Assembly: GCF_014529705.1 (NCBI RefSeq)
Contig: NZ_JAANIH010000039.1
Location: 18,208 to 82,207, forward strand
Direction: 5' to 3'
Length of the DNA: 64,000 bases
DNA from: Bradyrhizobium campsiandrae
GTDB taxonomy: Bacteria; Pseudomonadota; Alphaproteobacteria; Rhizobiales; Xanthobacteraceae
Part shown: positions 35,975-44,357 of the stretch, piece by piece
How the letters are laid out: each line of letters begins with the position of its first letter
How positions within the stretch are numbered: position 1 is the first letter of the stretch
Notes under the pieces: generated by a model
The model's input: the letters and a program-made list of their open reading frames with translations, nothing else
Database searches by the model: none
Told to the model about the DNA's origin: nothing
Program-made: the position numbers and the translations under genes

Positions 35975-36529
35975 TCAGGGCGCGAGCCGCGTGAAGACGT
36001 AGTCATGGCCCTTGGCCCGGGCTTCATGGCAGGCGAAGCAGGTGCGGTGTTGCGCCTCGTCCACCGGCTTGCCGTTGACGAAGCGGCCAAAGCCCCAGCC
36101 GCCGCTCGCGGCGTATTTCTTGGCATCCTTGACCATGACCTGGACCGTGGTGGGGACGCCCGGAATGGTCGCGGAGGCGAAGTCGGGAGACTGCGTGCGT
36201 TTCCAGGCGCGCTTCACCAGAATGGTGCCGTCGGGGAATGGCAGCTTGCCGTCCTGGTAGGCGTCGACGGCGGTCCGGTTGCCGACGACCGCACGCAACT
36301 CGTTCAAGGGCGCCGCCTCTTCAGCCGGCGCAACGAATTCCCACTGCTTGTAGCCCGCGGGAATCGTGACGCCGAAGATCGGCGAGGCTTCCGCCGTAGC
36401 AGCGCTTTCCGCAAGCGCGATCGAGACCAGATAGGGCACGCAAGTCAGGAGAACGACGAGCAGCGCCACGGCCAGCGCGATGACCGTAACATAGGGCGAT
36501 TTCTTCTTTTCAGGTTCGATTGACGTCAT
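35975..36529 (-). CDS. Cytochrome P460 family haem protein
   Basis: A 184-residue protein anchored by one N-terminal membrane helix (VTVIALAVALLVVLLTCVPYLVSIAL, residues 14-39), with the rest in the periplasm. The haem-binding C-x-x-C-H motif is C-F-A-C-H near the C-terminus, after the P460 pattern KYAASGGWGFGRF. P460 enzymes can oxidise hydroxylamine or detoxify nitrogen compounds, but many members are uncharacterised. It sits between the hydrolase and SDR genes on the same strand. Confidence 0.88.
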   Translation of the reverse strand: MTSIEPEKKKSPYVTVIALAVALLVVLLTCVPYLVSIALAESAATAEASPIFGVTIPAGYKQWEFVAPAEEAAPLNELRAVVGNRTAVDAYQDGKLPFPDGTILVKRAWKRTQSPDFASATIPGVPTTVQVMVKDAKKYAASGGWGFGRFVNGKPVDEAQHRTCFACHEARAKGHDYVFTRLAP

Positions 36530-36602
36530 GACGCATCTTCAGGCTGGAGGCGCGGCGCAGCTTCGGTCCGACTCGTGCCGGACCGAAGCATCGAACGAAC
36601 GC

Positions 36603-37634
36603 TCAGGCGCCACCGTCGGCGTCCATGACGGCCTTGGCAAAGGCCTGCGGTGCTTCCTGCGGCAGATTGTGGCCAATGCCGCCGGTGATCAGGCGATAGT
36701 CGTAGCGGCCCGAAAACTTCTTGGCATAGGCGCTGGGATCGGGGTGCGGCGCGCCGTTGGCGTCGCCTTCCATCGTGATTGCAGGCACCTCGATGACGGG
36801 AGCTGCGGCGAGCTTCTTCTCGATCTCCTCGTACTTCGCTTCGCCCTTCGCGAGCCCGAGCCGCCAGCGGTAATTGTGGATCGAGATCGCGACGTGATCC
36901 TTGTTCTCGAAGGCCTTCGCACTGCGATCGAAGGTGGCGTCGTCGAACTTCCATTGCGGCGAGGCCAGCTTCCAGATCAGCTTGGCGAAATCATGCGTGT
37001 ACTTCTCGTAGCCGGCGCGGCCGCGCTCGGTCGCGAAATAGAACTGGTACCACCATTGCAGCTCGGCTGCCGGCGGCAGCGGCGCATTGCCCGCAGCCTG
37101 GCTGGAGATCAGATAGCCGCTGACCGACACCAATGCGCGGCAACGCTCCGGCCAGAGTGCCGCGATGATGTCGGCGGTGCGCGCGCCCCAGTCGAAGCCG
37201 GCGATGACAGCCTTCTTGATGTCGAGCGCATCCATCAGCGCGATGATGTCGACGGCCAGCGCCGCCGGCTCGCCGTTGCGCGGCGTCTCGCTGGAGAGGA
37301 AGTTGGTCGAGCCGTAGCCGCGCAGATAGGGAATGATGACGCGATAGCCTGATTGCGCCAGGATTGGGGCAACCTCGACGAAGCTGTGAATGTCGTAGGG
37401 CCAGCCGTGAAGCAGGATCGCCACCGGACCGGTCGCGGGACCAGCTTCCGCATAGCCGACATCGAGCACGCCGGCACGGACCTGCTTGGTCGTACCGAAG
37501 GACGCGTTCGCTGCAGAAGATCGCGGCGTCTCCGTTTCACCACGCGCGAGGCCGATCACGCCGAGACCGACGGCGGCCGTCCCGGCTGCGACGCCCAGGA
37601 AGTAGCGGCGATGCTGGTCGATAGTCTGTGTCAT
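36603..37634 (-). CDS. Exported epoxide hydrolase-like alpha/beta hydrolase
   Basis: A 343-residue alpha/beta hydrolase with a twin-arginine-like leader (QHRRYFLGVAAGTAAVGLGVIG), suggesting export of the folded protein. The oxyanion motif is HGWPYDIHSF near residue 75, the nucleophile elbow AGFDWGARTA carries an aspartate as in epoxide hydrolases and dehalogenases, and the catalytic histidine is in GGIGHNLPQEAP near the end. It lies between ohr and the P460 gene, spaced 33 and 73 bases. Confidence 0.86.
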   Translation of the reverse strand: MTQTIDQHRRYFLGVAAGTAAVGLGVIGLARGETETPRSSAANASFGTTKQVRAGVLDVGYAEAGPATGPVAILLHGWPYDIHSFVEVAPILAQSGYRVIIPYLRGYGSTNFLSSETPRNGEPAALAVDIIALMDALDIKKAVIAGFDWGARTADIIAALWPERCRALVSVSGYLISSQAAGNAPLPPAAELQWWYQFYFATERGRAGYEKYTHDFAKLIWKLASPQWKFDDATFDRSAKAFENKDHVAISIHNYRWRLGLAKGEAKYEEIEKKLAAAPVIEVPAITMEGDANGAPHPDPSAYAKKFSGRYDYRLITGGIGHNLPQEAPQAFAKAVMDADGGA

Positions 37635-37667
37635 GGTCGGATACCTTCTTGATGGTTGTCGGAACAG

Positions 37668-38087
37668 TCAGATCAGTTCGACGCTGACGTCGATGTTGCC
37701 GCGTACGGCCTTGGAATAGGGACAGGTCTGGTGCGCGTCATGGACGAGGTCGCGAGCGACCTCGCGATCGAGACCGGGCAGGCTGACGCCGAGGCGCGCT
37801 CTCAGCGCATAGGATCCCTCGTCGAGCACGAGATCGATTTCCGCATCGATCGCGCTTTTGCTTGGAAGCACGATCTTTCGCTTGCGGGCCGCGATCTCCA
37901 TCGCGCCTTCGAAGCAGGCGGACCAGCCGGCCGCGAACAATTGCTCGGGATTGGTGCCGATGCCGGCGCCGCCAGGCGGTGACAGCCGCACATCGAGACG
38001 GCCGTCGGAGCTGCGGGACATGCCGTCCTGGCGCCCTCCAGAGGTATGGGTCCGGGCGGTGTAGAGCAGTTTTTCCGTTTGGCTCAT
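37668..38087 (-). CDS. ohr: Ohr/OsmC family organic hydroperoxide reductase
   Basis: Thiol peroxidase of 139 residues for organic hydroperoxides. The two catalytic cysteines lie in AAGWSACFEGAMEIAA and HQTCPYSKAVRGNIDV, and the Arg-bearing stretch is TSGGRQDGMSRSSDGRLDVRLSPP, as in Ohr rather than OsmC. ATG 38087 follows GGAGACC. First gene of the minus-strand unit ohr-hydrolase-P460-SDR and divergent from a large regulator. No OhrR gene is visible, so control may lie with that regulator. Confidence 0.93.
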   Translation of the reverse strand: MSQTEKLLYTARTHTSGGRQDGMSRSSDGRLDVRLSPPGGAGIGTNPEQLFAAGWSACFEGAMEIAARKRKIVLPSKSAIDAEIDLVLDEGSYALRARLGVSLPGLDREVARDLVHDAHQTCPYSKAVRGNIDVSVELI

Positions 38088-38149
38088 GAAGGTCTCCTTA
38101 GCGTCACGCCATTGACTATCAGCGCCTCCCGCAGGAGGCCCGTTTGGAC

Positions 38150-38169
38150 TTGTGAGAAGTTGTGAGGCC
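38150..38169. promoter_or_regulatory. Direct repeat TTGTGAG, candidate winged-helix operator
   Basis: TTGTGAG occurs at 38150-38156 and 38160-38166, ten bases apart, so both copies face the same side of the helix. It lies 63 bases before ohr and 115 bases before the regulator start. Tandem half-sites with one-turn spacing fit OmpR/PhoB-type winged helices. Confidence 0.5.
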
Positions 38170-38283
38170 ATTGCGGAACCGGCTTTCGAGGCCTGCAAAC
38201 GCGGCGCGATGCCGCTGCAAGGCCGGCCTTGCGGGATCGCCGCGCGCTGGCTATGCGATGCTGCAAATGAGCAAGATTTCGTG

Positions 38284-41115
38284 ATGACCGAGCCGGTCAA
38301 GCCCGCTGCCGCAACACTCTCGTTCGGACCATTCACCGTGACGCCGCAGGAGCGGCTGGTGATGCGCGACGGCGTCATGCTGCCGCTGGGCGCCAAGAGC
38401 TTCGATACGCTGATCGCGCTGATGTCGCGGCCGAACGAGGTCGTCAGCAAATGGGACCTGATGGGCCTGGTCTGGCCCGGCATGACCGTCGAAGAATCCA
38501 ATCTCCGCTTCCACATTGCAGCGCTACGCAAGGCGCTCGGCGACGGCAAGGACGGCGCCCGCTACATCACGACGTTGTCCGGCCGTGGCTATTGCTTCGT
38601 GGCCCCGATCTCGCAAGCCGGCGTTCAATCAGGGCCCCTCCCTGCGCCGCGCCCGGAATTGCCGCCCGTGAAGCTGCCCAACCGATTGCAGCGAATGGTT
38701 GGACGGACCGACGCGGTCGCCGCGGTCTCGGACAAGCTCGTCACATCCCGCTTCGTCACGATCGTGGGCCCTGGCGGCGTCGGCAAGACCGCCGTCGCGG
38801 TCGCGATCGCGCATGACCTGCTTCCGGCATTTGCGGAAGCCGCACATTTCGTCGACCTCGCCGCGCTCAGCGACCCCGATCTCGTGATCACCTCGCTGCT
38901 GCTGATGCTGGGGCTGCCTGATCAGACCGACGATCCGATGCCGGCCCTGCTTGCGCATCTGCACGACAAGCGCATGCTGCTGATCCTGGACAATTGCGAG
39001 CATGTGATTGCGGCGGCCGCGCCGCTCGCCGCGGAGATCTTTCAGGCGGCGCCGCAGGTGCACATCCTGGCGACGAGCCGCGAGGCGCTTCGCGTCGAGG
39101 GCGAGCAGGTCTACCGGCTGCCGCCGCTGCAAGTTCCACCCGATGATCCCGTGCTGACGGCTGCGGTCGCCCGCACCTATCCCGCCGTCGAACTCTTCCT
39201 CGAACGTGCCGAGGCGAGCGGCGCCCGGATTGCCCTCGACGATACCAATGCCGCCATCGCCGCCGGCATCTGCCGCAAGCTCGACGGCATGGCGCTCGCG
39301 ATCGAACTCGCCGCCGGCCGGGTCGAAGCTTATGGTCTGGAGCAGACCGCATCGCTGCTCGACGAGCGTCTCAATCTGCTCTGGCAAGGGCAGCGCACCG
39401 CCTCACCGCGGCAGAAGACGCTGCAGGCGACGCTGGACTGGAGCTACGGGCTGCTGTCCGATCACGAACGCCTGGTGCTGCGCCGGCTTGCGGTCTTCGC
39501 CGGCCATTTCACCATCGACGCCGCGCTCGACATCGTGCCCGACGAACAAGTCGACCACTCGCTTCTGTTCGACGCCATCGACAGCCTCGTCGCCAAATCG
39601 ATGGTCGCGCCGCGCCCCGTTGGCGCGATGATGCGCTACCGTCTGCTCGACACCACGCGCGCCTATCTCCTGGGACTCGCGGACGACGGACCGGCCCTCG
39701 CCGCTCGCCACGCCGGCTACTATCGGCAATGGCTGCAACATGCCGGCACCAAATGGGCGACGGTGCCAAGCGCCGACGAGCGCGCCATCCATTTTTCGGC
39801 GCTTCACAACGTGCGCGCCGCGCTCGACTGGTGTTTTGGCAGTGGCGGCGACGTCGGCATCGGCATCTCGCTCGCCGCTGCGGCAGCCCCCATCTTCCTG
39901 GCGATGTCGCTGCTGACGGAATGCCGCCGCTGGTCCGAGCGGGCTCTGCTGGCGATCGACCCGCCTTCACGCGGCAGCGCCGATGAGATGCACCTTCAGG
40001 CAGCGCTCGGCCTGACCTTGATGTTCACGCGCGGCGGCAGCGACGCGGCGCGTAGCGCATTGACACGGGCCCTTGCCATTGCAGAGACGCTCGGCGATGC
40101 GCCGAACCAGCTCCAATTGCTGGGCCGGATGCACATCTTCCACGAGCGGATCGGTCAATTCGAGACTGCGCTCGACCACGCACGACGAAGCCTCGTCGTC
40201 GCCGAAGGGTTGGGCGACGCCGTCTCGCTCGGCCTCGCCCAGTCGCTGCTGGGCGTCTCGCTGCATCTCGGCGGCGAGCATCGCGACGCCGCGAGGATGC
40301 TGGAGGCCGCCTGGCGCGGTCCCGGTACGGAACGGATCAGCACGGTCTACGGCTTCGACCACCGTAACCGCGCCGGCATCTCGCTGGCGCGTGAATTGTG
40401 GTTGCAGGGCCACCCTGCGCAGGCGCGGCAGCTGGCGCAGCAGACGGTCGCCGAGGCCGCGCAGATGGATCATCCAATCACGCTGTGTATTGCGTTGATC
40501 TGGGCGGTCTCGATCGATCTCTGGAGCGGCGATCTCGATGCCGCGAACGAGAACATCGACCGTTTCATCGCGCACGCCGAGTCGCGTTCGATGGGGCCCT
40601 ATCTCGCCGTCGGCAGGGGCGTCAAAGGCGAGCTCGCGATCCGGCGCGGCGATGCAGAAGGCGGCGTCGCGACGATCCGGCATGCGCTGCAGGAGCTGCA
40701 CGAATCCGGTTACGAGCTGCTGACCACGACGTTCAACATCGCACTGGTGCAGGGACTTCTTGCGCTCGGGCAGATCGAGCAGGCTGCGCAATTGATCGAT
40801 GAGGCGATGCAGCTCGTCGCGCGGAGTGGTGACCATCTGTACATGCCCGAGCTGCTGCGGATGAAGGGCAGGGTCCTGCTGTCGCTGCCGCAGCCGAATA
40901 GGGAGCCGGCGGAACGCAATCTCAGGGAAGCGCTGGAGCTGAGCCGCTGCACCGGCGCGAAAGCCTGGGAGTTGCGCGCCGCGATCGACCTCGCGGCGCT
41001 TGTCGCCGACCGCGGCGACGCCAGGCGATTGCTGCAAGGTGCGCTCGCGGGCTTTGCCGAGGGCTCCAAAACGGCAGACATCAAGGCGGCCAGCGAGATT
41101 CTGGGGAGATTGTAG
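38284..41115 (+). CDS. Winged-helix STAND ATPase regulator with TPR-like C-terminus
   Basis: A 943-residue transcription regulator. Residues 10-105 form an OmpR/PhoB-type winged helix (LPLGAKSFDTLIALMSRPNEVVSKWDLMGLVWPGMTVEESNLRFHIAALRKALGDG). A STAND/AfsR-type ATPase follows with Walker A GPGGVGKT near residue 162, Walker B LLILDNCEH near 234 and ILATSREALRVEGEQVYRLPPL. The remainder (about 480-943) is helical and TPR-like. ATG 38284 is chosen because the winged helix then starts within 20 residues; upstream in-frame codons exist. It is divergent from the ohr gene group, the likely target. Confidence 0.9.
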   Translation: MTEPVKPAAATLSFGPFTVTPQERLVMRDGVMLPLGAKSFDTLIALMSRPNEVVSKWDLMGLVWPGMTVEESNLRFHIAALRKALGDGKDGARYITTLSGRGYCFVAPISQAGVQSGPLPAPRPELPPVKLPNRLQRMVGRTDAVAAVSDKLVTSRFVTIVGPGGVGKTAVAVAIAHDLLPAFAEAAHFVDLAALSDPDLVITSLLLMLGLPDQTDDPMPALLAHLHDKRMLLILDNCEHVIAAAAPLAAEIFQAAPQVHILATSREALRVEGEQVYRLPPLQVPPDDPVLTAAVARTYPAVELFLERAEASGARIALDDTNAAIAAGICRKLDGMALAIELAAGRVEAYGLEQTASLLDERLNLLWQGQRTASPRQKTLQATLDWSYGLLSDHERLVLRRLAVFAGHFTIDAALDIVPDEQVDHSLLFDAIDSLVAKSMVAPRPVGAMMRYRLLDTTRAYLLGLADDGPALAARHAGYYRQWLQHAGTKWATVPSADERAIHFSALHNVRAALDWCFGSGGDVGIGISLAAAAAPIFLAMSLLTECRRWSERALLAIDPPSRGSADEMHLQAALGLTLMFTRGGSDAARSALTRALAIAETLGDAPNQLQLLGRMHIFHERIGQFETALDHARRSLVVAEGLGDAVSLGLAQSLLGVSLHLGGEHRDAARMLEAAWRGPGTERISTVYGFDHRNRAGISLARELWLQGHPAQARQLAQQTVAEAAQMDHPITLCIALIWAVSIDLWSGDLDAANENIDRFIAHAESRSMGPYLAVGRGVKGELAIRRGDAEGGVATIRHALQELHESGYELLTTTFNIALVQGLLALGQIEQAAQLIDEAMQLVARSGDHLYMPELLRMKGRVLLSLPQPNREPAERNLREALELSRCTGAKAWELRAAIDLAALVADRGDARRLLQGALAGFAEGSKTADIKAASEILGRL

Positions 41116-41210
41116 CGTGCCAGGGCCGAGCTGCATTGGATCAGCTACGTCATCCCGAGGTGTACGGCACCGTGCGGGGCTTCGAAGGGCGATGGATGAC
41201 CAAGAACGGA

Positions 41211-41966
41211 TCACCCAACGCGGAACGTCACCCCACCGAGCAAGAACTCGTGACCTGCCACCGCCAGCCCCCTGGCCTTTGCGACATGCAGCAAGCTCGC
41301 GGGATCAGTGACCCGAAACTCCAGCGCGCTCATGATCTCGCTCGCCCCCTCCACGAAGCGGAAGGTCGCATTGGGCAGCTTCAGCTCGGCCCCAGCATTC
41401 GGCGGAATCCCGATGATCCTGCCCCAATGCGCCGCCAGCTCCTGGGGATCCGGGCTCTGCATCTCCACGGTCGTGAGCGCCTGCGTCACATCCTTGCGGA
41501 TGTACTTCTGCCAGTCGGGGCCGGCCGGCGGATACGCACCCAGAATATCGTCGCTGCCTTCGGTATGGTTGAATTCGATGAAGGCGGCGCGGCAGTCGCG
41601 GGGATGGAGCTGGACGCCGTGATAGGGCGCGTGGTCGATGACATTCGCCGTGCGCACGCCCATCGCATTGGCATTGCGGCCGCGCTCATCCGGATCGTTG
41701 CAGCAGAAGATCGCCATATAGCCGCCGCGGCCGCCGGTCTTCTCGATGAAGCGGCCGGCCGTGGTTCCATCCTTGAACGGCGCCACCACCTCCAGCAAAA
41801 TCGTATCGACCGGGAGCAATGCATTCTCCAGGCCGTATTTTGCAACATTGCCGTCGCGGTAGCAGACGGAGAGGCCCATGATCTCGGCGATATCGGCGAC
41901 GACGGGCGCGAGCTGCGGCGCGACCAGACAGATCTGCCGCAGCCGCATATAGGGCGCCATCGTCAT
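41211..41966 (-). CDS. VOC superfamily (glyoxalase-like) protein
   Basis: A 251-residue protein with two beta-alpha-beta-beta-beta modules of the vicinal-oxygen-chelate fold: one starting MRLRQICLVAPQLAPVVADIAEIMGL and one starting LTTVEMQSPDPQELAAHWGRIIGI. It may bind metal and act on an acyl or aromatic intermediate. Its start overlaps the enoyl-CoA hydratase stop by 4 bases, so the two are translated together and probably share a pathway. Substrate unknown. Confidence 0.82.
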   Translation of the reverse strand: MTMAPYMRLRQICLVAPQLAPVVADIAEIMGLSVCYRDGNVAKYGLENALLPVDTILLEVVAPFKDGTTAGRFIEKTGGRGGYMAIFCCNDPDERGRNANAMGVRTANVIDHAPYHGVQLHPRDCRAAFIEFNHTEGSDDILGAYPPAGPDWQKYIRKDVTQALTTVEMQSPDPQELAAHWGRIIGIPPNAGAELKLPNATFRFVEGASEIMSALEFRVTDPASLLHVAKARGLAVAGHEFLLGGVTFRVG

Positions 41967-42751
41967 GCGCCCCTGAAGGCCGGCTTGCGTTTCTCGACGA
42001 AGGCCTTTGCAGCTTCCTTGTGATCATCGGTGTCGCCGCAGCGGGTGTGGTGGATCGCCTCGCCATCGAAGCAGTCCTCGAGCGGCAGATGCTCGGCATT
42101 GTTGATGTTGCGCTTGATGTAGCCGAGCGCGATCGACGGTCCCTGCGCCAGCGAGAGCGCGAGTTCGTGCGCGGCGGCATCGATCTCGGCGTCGGGGACG
42201 ACCTTCGTCACCAGGCCGATCGCATGGGCTTCCCGGGCGGTCAGCACCGGCGACATCAGATAGAGCTCGCGCGCCCGCGCGCTGCCGAGCAGCTGGGTGA
42301 GAAAATAGGTGCCGCCATAATCGCCCGAGAACCCGACCTTGGCAAAGGCGGTGGTGATCTTGCAGGTCTCGGAGGCGATGCGGAGATCGCACGACAGCGC
42401 CATCGAGAGGCCGGCGCCGGCCGCGGCGCCATCGAGTTGCGCCACCACCGGCTTTGGCATCTGATGCAGAATGCGCGAGACCTCCATGCCGCGGCGAAGG
42501 TTTGCGAGCTTCTGCTCGAATGGCAGTGGTGCGCGGCCCGCCGCCATCGACTTGACGTCGCCGCCAACGCAGAACGAGCCGCCCGCGCCCTTGAACAGCA
42601 CCGCCCGCACCTCGGGGTCATCGGCCGCCCGCCGCGCCGCCTCGACCAACCCCGCGACCATCTCGGGATTGAGCGCGTTCTTTCGCTCGGGGCGGTTCAT
42701 GGTGATGGTGAGCAGCCCGCCTTCGAGCTTTTGCAGAACCATGTCGTTCAT
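41963..42751 (-). CDS. Enoyl-CoA hydratase/isomerase family protein
   Basis: Crotonase-fold enzyme of 262 residues. The start LTITMNRPERKNALNPEM, the oxyanion-hole segments FKGAGGSFCVGGDVKSM and VAQLDGAAAGAGLSMALSCDLRIASE, and the active-site loop FSGDYGGTYFLTQLLG are visible. The DYGGTYFL loop resembles PaaG-like isomerases more than a classical hydratase with paired Glu residues. It forms a unit with the downstream VOC gene and may belong to fatty- or aromatic-acyl-CoA breakdown. Confidence 0.9.
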   Translation of the reverse strand: MNDMVLQKLEGGLLTITMNRPERKNALNPEMVAGLVEAARRAADDPEVRAVLFKGAGGSFCVGGDVKSMAAGRAPLPFEQKLANLRRGMEVSRILHQMPKPVVAQLDGAAAGAGLSMALSCDLRIASETCKITTAFAKVGFSGDYGGTYFLTQLLGSARARELYLMSPVLTAREAHAIGLVTKVVPDAEIDAAAHELALSLAQGPSIALGYIKRNINNAEHLPLEDCFDGEAIHHTRCGDTDDHKEAAKAFVEKRKPAFRGA

Positions 42752-42801
42752 GGGGACGTCTCCCTTGTTGTTTGTTTGACCGAGTTCTCACCATATCGGC
42801 A

Positions 42802-42886
42802 CTGCGAGGAGCTCTTGCGACGAAGCAATCCAGACTGTCTCCGCGGAAACATCTCTGGATTGCGTCGCTTCGCTCGCAATGACGAG
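42802..42886. repeat. REP-like palindromic element
   Basis: GCAATCCAGA (42825-42834) pairs with TCTGGATTGC (42854-42863), and TTGCGA (42815) with TCGCAA (42874) further out. It sits between the binding-protein stop and the hydratase start. The inner words (GCAATCCAGA, TCGCTCGCAATGACGA) are, from memory, frequent in Bradyrhizobium intergenic regions. Confidence 0.7.
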
Positions 42887-42888
42887 GC

Positions 42889-44094
42889 TTATTTCTTCAC
42901 CAGTGGGCAGCGCGACTGCTCCAGCGACTGAAACGCCTCGTTGCCGGATACGGTGGCGAGCAGCTTGTAATCGTCCCAGCGGCCCTTGGATTCCGATGGC
43001 TTCTTCACCTCGAACAGGTACATGTCATGCACCATGCGGCCGTCCTCGCGGATCTTGCCGTTGTGAGCGAAGAAGTCGTTGATCGGCGTCTCCTTCATCA
43101 CTTTCATGACCGCGGCCGAGTCCGTCGTGCCCGCCGCCTTCACCGCCTTCAGATAGTGCGTGACGGACGAATAAACGCCGGCCTGCGCCGAGGTCGGCAT
43201 CCGCTTCATGCGCTCCATGAATCGTTTCGACCACGCACGGGTCTCATCGTTCAGATCCCAGTAGAACGCTTCGGCCAGCAGCAGGCCTTGCGCGGTCTCC
43301 AGACCGATGGAGTCGATGTCGGAGACGAAAGCGAGCAGCGGCGAGAGCTTCTGGCCGCCCTTGGCGATGCCGAACTCGGCGGCCTGCTTGATTGCATTGA
43401 CGGTGTCGCCGCCGGCATTGGCCAGCCCGATCACCTTGGCCTTGGACGACTGCGCCTGAAGCAGGAACGACGAGAAGTCGGACGTGTTGAGCGGATGACG
43501 TACGCTGCCGAGCACCTTGCCGCCGGTCTTGGTCACGACCGCGCTGGTGTCCTTCTCCAGGTCCTGGCCGAAGGCGTAATCTGCGGTCAGGAAGAACCAG
43601 GTGTCGAGGCCCGACTTCACCGCCGCAAGGCCGGTCACATTGGCCTGGCCGTAGGTGTCGAAGACGTAGTGCACGGTATAGGGACCGCAGGCCTCGTTGG
43701 TGAGACGGATCGAGCCCGGGCCGTTGAAGATGATGATCTTGCCCCGCGCCTTTGCGATCTCGCCGGCGGCAAGCGCAGTGGCGGAGGCCGCGACGTCGTA
43801 GATCATCTCGACACCCTGATTGTCGAGCATGTCGCGCGCGATGTTGGCGGAGAGGTCGGCCTTGTTGAGATGGTCCGCCGCCAGCACCTGGATCTTGCGT
43901 CCCAGCACCTCGCCGCCGAAATCTTCCACCGCCATCTTGGCCGCGGTCTCGCTGCCGGGTCCGGTGATGTCGGCATAGAGGCTCGACATGTCGAGGATGC
44001 CGCCGATCTTCAGCGGTGGCTTGTCCTGGGCCTGCGCGGCGCTCGCGCTGAGGGCAAACGCGGCGGCAAAAATGCCCGACAAAATATGCTTCAT
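42889..44094 (-). CDS. Liv-type periplasmic substrate-binding protein (Peripla_BP_6)
   Basis: A 401-residue exported binding protein. ATG 44094 follows GGGAG and gives a signal peptide MKHILSGIFAAAFALSASAAQA. The mature start PPLKIGGILDMSSLYADITGPGSETAAKMAVEDFGGEVLGRKIQVL is typical of Liv-family proteins, and a late motif reads VYSSVTHYLKAVKAAGTTDSAAVMKVMKETP. No permease or ATPase genes flank it; it lies upstream of the enoyl-CoA hydratase gene on the same strand. Relatives often bind aromatic acids or amides rather than Leu/Ile/Val. Confidence 0.9.
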   Translation of the reverse strand: MKHILSGIFAAAFALSASAAQAQDKPPLKIGGILDMSSLYADITGPGSETAAKMAVEDFGGEVLGRKIQVLAADHLNKADLSANIARDMLDNQGVEMIYDVAASATALAAGEIAKARGKIIIFNGPGSIRLTNEACGPYTVHYVFDTYGQANVTGLAAVKSGLDTWFFLTADYAFGQDLEKDTSAVVTKTGGKVLGSVRHPLNTSDFSSFLLQAQSSKAKVIGLANAGGDTVNAIKQAAEFGIAKGGQKLSPLLAFVSDIDSIGLETAQGLLLAEAFYWDLNDETRAWSKRFMERMKRMPTSAQAGVYSSVTHYLKAVKAAGTTDSAAVMKVMKETPINDFFAHNGKIREDGRMVHDMYLFEVKKPSESKGRWDDYKLLATVSGNEAFQSLEQSRCPLVKK

Positions 44095-44357
44095 GGAAAA
44101 GAGCTCCCTTGATCGCCTTGCTCTGAATGGCGGCTTGGTTGTCGTTATTCCCGCAATCATGCCGCATGCGCAAGAGCGCAGCAAGCGCAGGTGCGTCACG
44201 AGAGCACGATCGTCGCGCATGTTTTCCGCAAAACGGAAAGACGTATGGATAAATATCTCCACGTCGTTTGCGAGCGATCACGGAGTGTGAGCAAGCCTCT
44301 TCGCGCATCACCGCGCTTGAGTTAACATCAACGCGAAACGCAACCTCTTCGGGTATC

